Shown: positions 5,395-9,342 of the stretch, in pieces | Layout of the letters: every line of letters starts with the position of its first letter | How positions within the stretch are numbered: position 1 is the first letter of the stretch | NCBI GenBank assembly: GCA_016866635.1 | Contig: VGLT01000030.1 | Location: 1 to 9,342 of the forward strand | DNA from: Candidatus Uhrbacteria bacterium | Lineage (GTDB): Bacteria > Patescibacteriota > Patescibacteriia > 2-12-FULL-60-25 | DNA length: 9,342 bases | Reading direction: 5' to 3' | The notes under the pieces: model-generated | Seen by the model: only the letters and a program-made list of their open reading frames with translations | Told to the model about the DNA's origin: nothing | Database searches by the model: none | Translations under genes and position numbers: made by a program

Positions 5395-6730
5395 TTTTAC
5401 GCCTAATGAATGCGGGAATTTCTAAATCATTCTCTTCGTTCGTCTGTTTATTGCTCACGGGGGTGTTTGGAGGCAATACGGAGGGACGCGCTTGATTTGA
5501 AGCGGCATACTGCGGAGGCGAAACGTGCGGCTGATGCGTCGCTGGCCGCTCAACCTGTATGCGAGCCTCATTCCCCATAGGAGCGGGCGTTGTTGCAGGC
5601 TGTGCAACCAGCTCTTCTTTCATGACCGGTTGCGGAACAGACACGACTCGCTCGGGTTGGGTGCTCACACGCGGGGGGTTGAAGGGTAATTTTTCAAGTG
5701 GTTCTGGCGGAGCCACGGGTGTTGAACGGGGAGAAAAAGTCCCTGAAGCAAATGCCGTTTTTGGTTTGACGGAAGGACGTGGCTCAAATCCAGTTGCAAT
5801 CACTGTCACTTTGACTTCATCTTTCATGGTTTCATCGATAATGGCGCCAAAAATAACTTTCGCTTGAGAGTCAGCTGATTGCGTGATGACTTTTGCCGCT
5901 TCTGAAACTTCGTACATTCCAAGATTCGATCCACCGGTGATCGTAAACAAAATCCCCTTTGCACCGTCGATGGAAACCTCAAGTAAAGGTGAGGCAATGG
6001 CCGCCTTGGCCGCATCCGCCGCACGATTGTCGCCATGCCCACGACCAATGCCCATAAGCGCTGAACCTCGATTGGCCATGATCGCGCGCACATCAGCAAA
6101 ATCTACGTTGATCAATCCTGGAACCGTGATCAATTCGGAAATACCCTGAACCGCCTGACGCAAGACCTCGTCTACCATTTCAAACGCGTCTACCAGCGAG
6201 GTTTTGCGATCAATGATTTGCAAAATACGATCGTTGGGAATCGTGATCACGGTATCAACACATTCAGATAGTTTTTCGTATCCCTGATCGGCTAAAATTT
6301 TTCTCTGGGCACCCTCAAAGGCAAATGGTTTTGTCACCACAGCAACGGTCAATGCTCCGAGTTCTTTTGCAACCTGTGCAACAAATGGAGCCGCGCCTGT
6401 TCCCGTCCCTCCACCCATACCACACGTCACAAATACCATGTCTGCGCCCTTCAGCACTTCGCGAATTTCATTCTGACTTTCCTCTGCGGCGTGCAATCCA
6501 ACCTCTGGGTCCATGCCTGCACCCAGACCTCGGGTCACGGTCTTACCGATATGAAGCTTGGTCGACGCCTGAGAATAATGAAGCGCCTGAACATCGGTGT
6601 TCATGGCAATAAATTCCACGCCACGAATTTTTGCCGTGATCATACGGTTCGTAGAAGCACCTCCAGAGCCACCGACCCCAACAACTTTTATCTTGGCAAA
6701 GGTTTCAATCTCAGGTTTAATTTCGGCCAT
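5387..6730 (-). CDS. ftsZ: Cell division protein FtsZ
   Basis: The tubulin-like GTPase that polymerises into the Z ring at midcell. Numbered from the ATG at 6730 (447 residues), the GTP-binding domain starts at about 14. It carries GVGGSGG at 18-24, the tubulin signature GMGGGTGTG at 104-112 and the T7 loop N208-V-D210-F-A-D213 that drives hydrolysis in the neighbouring subunit. The C-terminal domain follows to about 316. A Pro-rich linker of roughly 115 residues leads to the conserved tail LEIPAFIRRKM at 436-446, the peptide that binds FtsA. A TTG at 6745 would add five residues (MSTKY), but it sits in a palindrome and has no better ribosome site, so ATG is preferred. ftsZ has its own promoter; nrdR starts 7 bases after its stop. 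Confidence 0.97.
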   Translation of the reverse strand: MAEIKPEIETFAKIKVVGVGGSGGASTNRMITAKIRGVEFIAMNTDVQALHYSQASTKLHIGKTVTRGLGAGMDPEVGLHAAEESQNEIREVLKGADMVFVTCGMGGGTGTGAAPFVAQVAKELGALTVAVVTKPFAFEGAQRKILADQGYEKLSECVDTVITIPNDRILQIIDRKTSLVDAFEMVDEVLRQAVQGISELITVPGLINVDFADVRAIMANRGSALMGIGRGHGDNRAADAAKAAIASPLLEVSIDGAKGILFTITGGSNLGMYEVSEAAKVITQSADSQAKVIFGAIIDETMKDEVKVTVIATGFEPRPSVKPKTAFASGTFSPRSTPVAPPEPLEKLPFNPPRVSTQPERVVSVPQPVMKEELVAQPATTPAPMGNEARIQVERPATHQPHVSPPQYAASNQARPSVLPPNTPVSNKQTNEENDLEIPAFIRRKMI

Positions 6731-6743
6731 ATATTTAGTGCTC

Positions 6744-6758
6744 AAATTGAATCAATTT
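6744..6758. promoter_or_regulatory. 15-bp palindrome just upstream of the ftsZ start
   Basis: AAATTGA-A-TCAATTT is a perfect 7-bp inverted repeat around one central base, 13 bases before the ftsZ ATG, and it covers the alternative TTG start. It could be an operator or a weak hairpin affecting ftsZ initiation; it is AT-rich, so chance is not excluded. Confidence 0.35.
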
Positions 6759-6796
6759 TGTGTTCTATTTGATAAAAAATTTATTCATTGATGGCT

Positions 6797-6833
6797 ACCT
6801 CTGAACAATACTCATGAACCCGTCAGAGGTCAA
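6797..6833 (-). promoter_or_regulatory. ftsZ promoter flanked by an 8-bp inverted repeat
   Basis: On the minus strand TTGACC (6828-6833), a spacer of exactly 17 bp and TATTGT (6805-6810) form a good sigma-70-type promoter, with a start point near 6798 and a leader of about 68 bases to the ftsZ ATG. ACCTCTGA (6823-6830 on this strand) and TCAGAGGT (6797-6804) are perfect inverted copies separated by 18 bp. One arm overlaps the -35 and the other abuts the -10 and covers the start point. This is a typical repressor-operator geometry; the regulator is unknown. Confidence 0.6.
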
Positions 6834-6836
6834 TAG

Positions 6837-6865
6837 AAAAAATCAAGGGCATGTCAAGCCCTCGA
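6837..6865 (-). terminator. Rho-independent terminator after ftsA
   Basis: Read leftward, TCGAGGGC (6858-6865) pairs with GCCCTTGA (6843-6850) around a 7-base loop, with one G-T pair, and six T residues (6837-6842) follow. It starts about 20 bases after the ftsA stop and ends just before the ftsZ -35, separating the upstream operon from ftsZ. Confidence 0.8.
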
Positions 6866-6887
6866 TCATACGTGCCGCTTGCCACCC

Positions 6888-8156
6888 TTATGGAATGAAT
6901 GATTTAAAAATCTTTTTAAGGGGGGTGCTAATTTTTTGAAAAAATGCACTACTTGGTCGGGCACCGCTGCTACCATGACGACCTAGGCTCTCTCCTCGTT
7001 CATTTTCAAACCCCCAGACCACAAGACCTACGGCTGTAGAAAAAGCGGGATCTTGAACGGCCTCAGAAAGAGGGGTGGGTGTCTGATGAGAGATGCCGAT
7101 CGAAACAGGAAGGCGTAATGTCGCTTTTGCTACATCGGTCATACCACGCAATTTTACTCCTCCGCCCGTCAATAAGACGCCAACCGGCAACATACCACTG
7201 CGCTCAATCTGCTGTAACTCACGCTCCACACGCTCAAATATTTCTTCCACACGGGCTTGAACAATTCCAGATACAAATCGTAGAGACACGATTTCGCTTT
7301 GATCCGCTCCCAGGTCACGTAAATCCAGCTCTTCTCGCTTCTCAACTTGGTTAGCCAAAGCAGAAACACAGGAACGCTTAAATTGTTCCGCGACCTCTAA
7401 TGACGTGCGTAGACCAATCGCAATATCAGACGTAATATGATCTGAACCCAGTGGAATCGTAGCTGCATGCAGCAATTCCCCCTCTTCGTAAACCGCGAGA
7501 CTGGTCGTCGAGGCGCCCATGTTCACTAAAGCCACCCCTAAATCACGCTGACGAGGCGTGAGGACGGCTGCAGATGTTGCCAGAGGAGCAAAAACAACTT
7601 CAGAAATATCAAGCCCTGTTCGGAACAATGCTTTTGTCAGATTTCGTACAGGGGTAGAAAGTCCTTGAATCACATGGGCGTCTACCTCTAAACGAATCCC
7701 CTGCATGCCGATCGGATCCTTAATCCCTCCCTGTCCGTCTACACTAAAACGACGTGGGAGAATATGAAGAATTTCATAGTTCGCTGGATTTACCAAGGCT
7801 CGCGCAGATTCCAAAGCACGATGCACATCCTCCGGACGAATTTCTCCATCGGCACGGGACACGCCAATCACTCCTTTCGTAGCCTGTACGCTCGTATAAG
7901 GACCACTGATCCCCATATAGACCTCTGATAACGGAAGACCGATTTGTCGCTCCGCCTGCTCTAAGCATGCGGAAATGGAACTGACGGCATCCTCAAGCGC
8001 GCTGACCGCTCCTTTGGCAATCCCTTGAGATGGGACTTCGACAGCGCCAATGATGTTAAGCGTTTCTCTCTTATCCTGGCCTACCACAATCTGTCCAATC
8101 GCTAAACGAATGGTTGAACTCCCTAGATCGATTCCCGCAATAAGACGTTCCTTCAT
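6888..8156 (-). CDS. ftsA: Cell division protein FtsA
   Basis: An actin-fold (ASKHA) protein that anchors FtsZ to the membrane. Numbered from ATG 8156 (422 residues), phosphate-1 is GIDLGSSTIRLA at 8-19, the FtsA-specific 1C subdomain covers about 80-160, phosphate-2 is VNMGASTTSLAVY at 211-223, and the adenosine motif is LTGGGVKLRGM at 329-339. The end, PLKKIFKSFIP (412-422), is a short amphipathic helix like the membrane-targeting sequence of FtsA. Phosphate-2 has Asn212 where Asp is usual, which might lower ATP hydrolysis. The ATG overlaps the dgkA stop as ATGA, so translation is coupled; a TTG 12 bases upstream would be longer but is less likely. The terminator downstream ends this operon before ftsZ. 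Confidence 0.96.
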   Translation of the reverse strand: MKERLIAGIDLGSSTIRLAIGQIVVGQDKRETLNIIGAVEVPSQGIAKGAVSALEDAVSSISACLEQAERQIGLPLSEVYMGISGPYTSVQATKGVIGVSRADGEIRPEDVHRALESARALVNPANYEILHILPRRFSVDGQGGIKDPIGMQGIRLEVDAHVIQGLSTPVRNLTKALFRTGLDISEVVFAPLATSAAVLTPRQRDLGVALVNMGASTTSLAVYEEGELLHAATIPLGSDHITSDIAIGLRTSLEVAEQFKRSCVSALANQVEKREELDLRDLGADQSEIVSLRFVSGIVQARVEEIFERVERELQQIERSGMLPVGVLLTGGGVKLRGMTDVAKATLRLPVSIGISHQTPTPLSEAVQDPAFSTAVGLVVWGFENERGESLGRHGSSGARPSSAFFQKISTPLKKIFKSFIP

Positions 8157-8503
8157 ACATGCGACCAAAAAATCACTGCTCCGATAATAGCGGCAAACAT
8201 CGAGGCGAGCAACACCGCTCCTGCCATCACATCTTTCACCTCCTTTACATATTGATGGAGACGCGGAGTCACCAGATCAATCAAATGTTCAATGGATGTG
8301 TTGAGCAATTCTAACACTAAAACGAACATGATAACAGCAAGCAAAATCACTCGCTCCCACACGGCAAATGGCAAGAGAAACATCACCGCTACGACGATCA
8401 AACCAATGACGACTTGAATACGAAAATTCCGCTCTTGCGTAAACGTATAGCGTAACCCTCGCCAAGCATGGACAAAACTTTGAACAAGGTTAGGTGACTT
8501 CAT
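8153..8503 (-). CDS. dgkA: Diacylglycerol/undecaprenol kinase (DgkA family)
   Basis: A small integral-membrane lipid kinase. Family members phosphorylate diacylglycerol (Gram-negatives) or undecaprenol (Firmicutes), feeding lipid or cell-wall carrier recycling. The 116 residues hold N-terminal QERNFRIQ at 23-30, three hydrophobic helices (about 29-48, 50-67 and 92-113) and the catalytic signature LELLNTSIEHLIDLV at 64-78, with E65, N68 and E72, then K90-D91 before the last helix. The substrate cannot be told from sequence. The frame is open 27 codons further upstream, but that part is Lys-rich, lies over ybeY in another frame and gives an atypical N-terminus, so ATG 8503 is chosen. It starts 14 bases inside ybeY and ends in an ATGA overlap with ftsA. 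Confidence 0.93.
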   Translation of the reverse strand: MKSPNLVQSFVHAWRGLRYTFTQERNFRIQVVIGLIVVAVMFLLPFAVWERVILLAVIMFVLVLELLNTSIEHLIDLVTPRLHQYVKEVKDVMAGAVLLASMFAAIIGAVIFWSHV

Positions 8504-8885
8504 AGACAATTTTTTCTTGGAGAGCAAACATCTTTTCTTCTTCTTTTTCTGTCGCGTGATCCCATCCAAACAGGTGTAACACACCGTGGATCAAAAGACG
8601 AAGCAATTCTTCCTCAACCGGAATTCCTCTTCGTTTTGCTTCTTTTTTTGCGTATTCTGCACAAATCGCGATACTGTCAGGATCAAACGCTAATACATCC
8701 GTCGGTGTATTTTTTTTCCGATAATTTCGATTGAGTCCTTGCATTTCTTTGAGAGAAACAAAGCGCACGCCAATCGAAGACGGTTTTTTGATATGTAAAG
8801 CGCGTGATAAAACCTGGCCCAATCGCGTCATGCGTTTTGACGGAAACAAAGCCGGCACAGGCGAAACAAAAACAAATTCAATCAT
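8490..8885 (-). CDS. ybeY: Endoribonuclease / rRNA maturation factor YbeY
   Basis: A metal-dependent single-strand endoribonuclease needed for 16S rRNA 3'-end maturation and ribosome quality control (known for the family). The 131-residue protein shows the zinc signature H100-G-x2-H104-x4-D109-H110 in HGVLHLFGWDH, preceded by NTPTDVLAFD at 59-68, the usual TDVLSFP segment. The GDIVI segment common in homologues appears as DSIAI at 70-74. It is a little shorter than the roughly 150 residues typical. Its ATG overlaps the previous stop as ATGA, and its end overlaps dgkA by 14 bases, so the three genes are tightly coupled. Confidence 0.95.
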   Translation of the reverse strand: MIEFVFVSPVPALFPSKRMTRLGQVLSRALHIKKPSSIGVRFVSLKEMQGLNRNYRKKNTPTDVLAFDPDSIAICAEYAKKEAKRRGIPVEEELLRLLIHGVLHLFGWDHATEKEEEKMFALQEKIVYEVT

Positions 8886-9342
8886 GGGGCCGTGGGCTCG
8901 CTCGATGTGGCAGCGGTCGAGGTCGCCCCAACCACGCCCACAGAAATCGAAACTGTTCCATTTGATGAGGTACTGCTTGTTTCCGGTGTTGTGGACGTTA
9001 CCCCCGTCAGCGTGCCAGGACCCTCCTTGATTGTATCGCTCGGCACGATGATCATTGGCGCTCCGACTAATTTGAGCGAATTCAGCATCATCTCAAACGT
9101 CGTGCGATAATTGACAAAGGGCTGTCCTGCAAGATCATAACGCAAGACAAAAACTTTGCTATCCCAAACAAAGAATGCTTCTAATCGATCCACTCCCAAC
9201 AACCCCTCAAGTCCTCCTTTGGTTCGAATAACCCTGGCTTCGCTCGACACGACCCCTGGATGACTCGCAAGATACCAATCCATCAGAGAAAGTGCTTGTG
9301 GGTTGTCGGCCAATGTGATGATAAATGATTCTCCTTGACCGG
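8882..9342 (-). CDS. Unrecognised protein, C-terminal part only
   Basis: The frame remains open through the right edge with no start inside, so about 153 C-terminal residues are visible. A compact alpha/beta part reads DWYLASHPGVVSSEARVI, then LEAFFVWDSKVFVLRYDL, ending in YRTTFEMMLNSLKLVG. The aromatic 'Y-x3-F-x2-ML-x-SLK' ending is the type found in small secreted or lipoprotein-like domains in which a final helix packs on a sheet; I do not assign a family. The last 45 residues are Ser/Thr/Gly/Val-rich and probably disordered. An N-terminal anchor may lie outside the window. Its stop overlaps the ybeY start (ATGA), making it the first visible gene of the ybeY-dgkA-ftsA operon. Confidence 0.75.
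   Translation of the reverse strand, partial: GQGESFIITLADNPQALSLMDWYLASHPGVVSSEARVIRTKGGLEGLLGVDRLEAFFVWDSKVFVLRYDLAGQPFVNYRTTFEMMLNSLKLVGAPMIIVPSDTIKEGPGTLTGVTSTTPETSSTSSNGTVSISVGVVGATSTAATSSEPTAP

Noticed and set aside
6765..6788. Seven-codon mini-ORF (MNKFFIK) in the ftsZ leader with an AGAGGT upstream
   Set aside because: The AGAGGT lies at the predicted transcription start, so it would be cut from the mRNA, and it is better explained as an arm of the promoter inverted repeat.
8504..8584. 27-codon N-terminal extension of DgkA
   Set aside because: It is Lys-rich, unlike DgkA family N-termini, and lies over ybeY in another frame. ATG 8503 begins the recognisable protein.
1..9342. CRISPR arrays, transposase genes, toxin-antitoxin pairs or phage genes
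   Set aside because: Nothing with regularly spaced repeats or recognisable mobile or defence proteins was found; apart from the tRNA-tail cassette the content is housekeeping.

Overview
The window reads as an ordinary chromosomal segment of a bacterium with standard-code stops (TGA, TAA and TAG all end genes here). Compact ATGA overlaps, mostly weak or absent Shine-Dalgarno sequences, balanced GC and a division/housekeeping cluster beside an unrecognised protein suggest a Patescibacteria (CPR, Parcubacteria-like) genome. That lineage call is inference from gene style and protein character; no 16S or ribosomal protein is present to confirm it.

Layout. Positions 1-35 may hold the first codons of a leftward gene. 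A ZIP-family metal transporter (133-888, +) converges on, and overlaps by 14 bp, a leftward protein of unknown function with a possible PD-(D/E)XK-like core (875-1840, -). Next is an intergenic block of about 500 bp. It holds a rightward tRNA-Asp(GTC) with encoded CCA and its own promoter and terminator. A 20-bp copy of the tRNA 3' end follows exactly 174 bp after the first. Between the two copies lies a cassette made almost entirely of short hairpins. A second terminator and a REP-like hairpin complete the block.

From 9342 down to 2361 everything runs leftward: a truncated unknown protein, ybeY, dgkA, ftsA, a terminator, an ftsZ promoter, ftsZ, nrdR, an HtrA/DegP-type protease and pyruvate kinase. 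The first junctions are translationally coupled: ATGA overlaps lead into ybeY and ftsA, and dgkA starts inside ybeY. FtsA and FtsZ form the membrane-anchored division ring. DgkA probably phosphorylates a membrane lipid or undecaprenol. YbeY matures rRNA, NrdR represses ribonucleotide reductase genes, HtrA handles misfolded envelope proteins and pyruvate kinase makes ATP from PEP.

Most interesting points: (1) the tRNA-tail duplication enclosing a hairpin cassette, which looks like an integration product or a small non-autonomous element; (2) an 8-bp perfect inverted repeat bracketing the ftsZ core promoter, immediately after a terminator that separates ftsZ from ftsA; (3) recurrent extended -10 (TGn) promoters lying so close to start codons that several mRNAs would be leaderless or nearly so; (4) the unrecognised 875-1840 protein.
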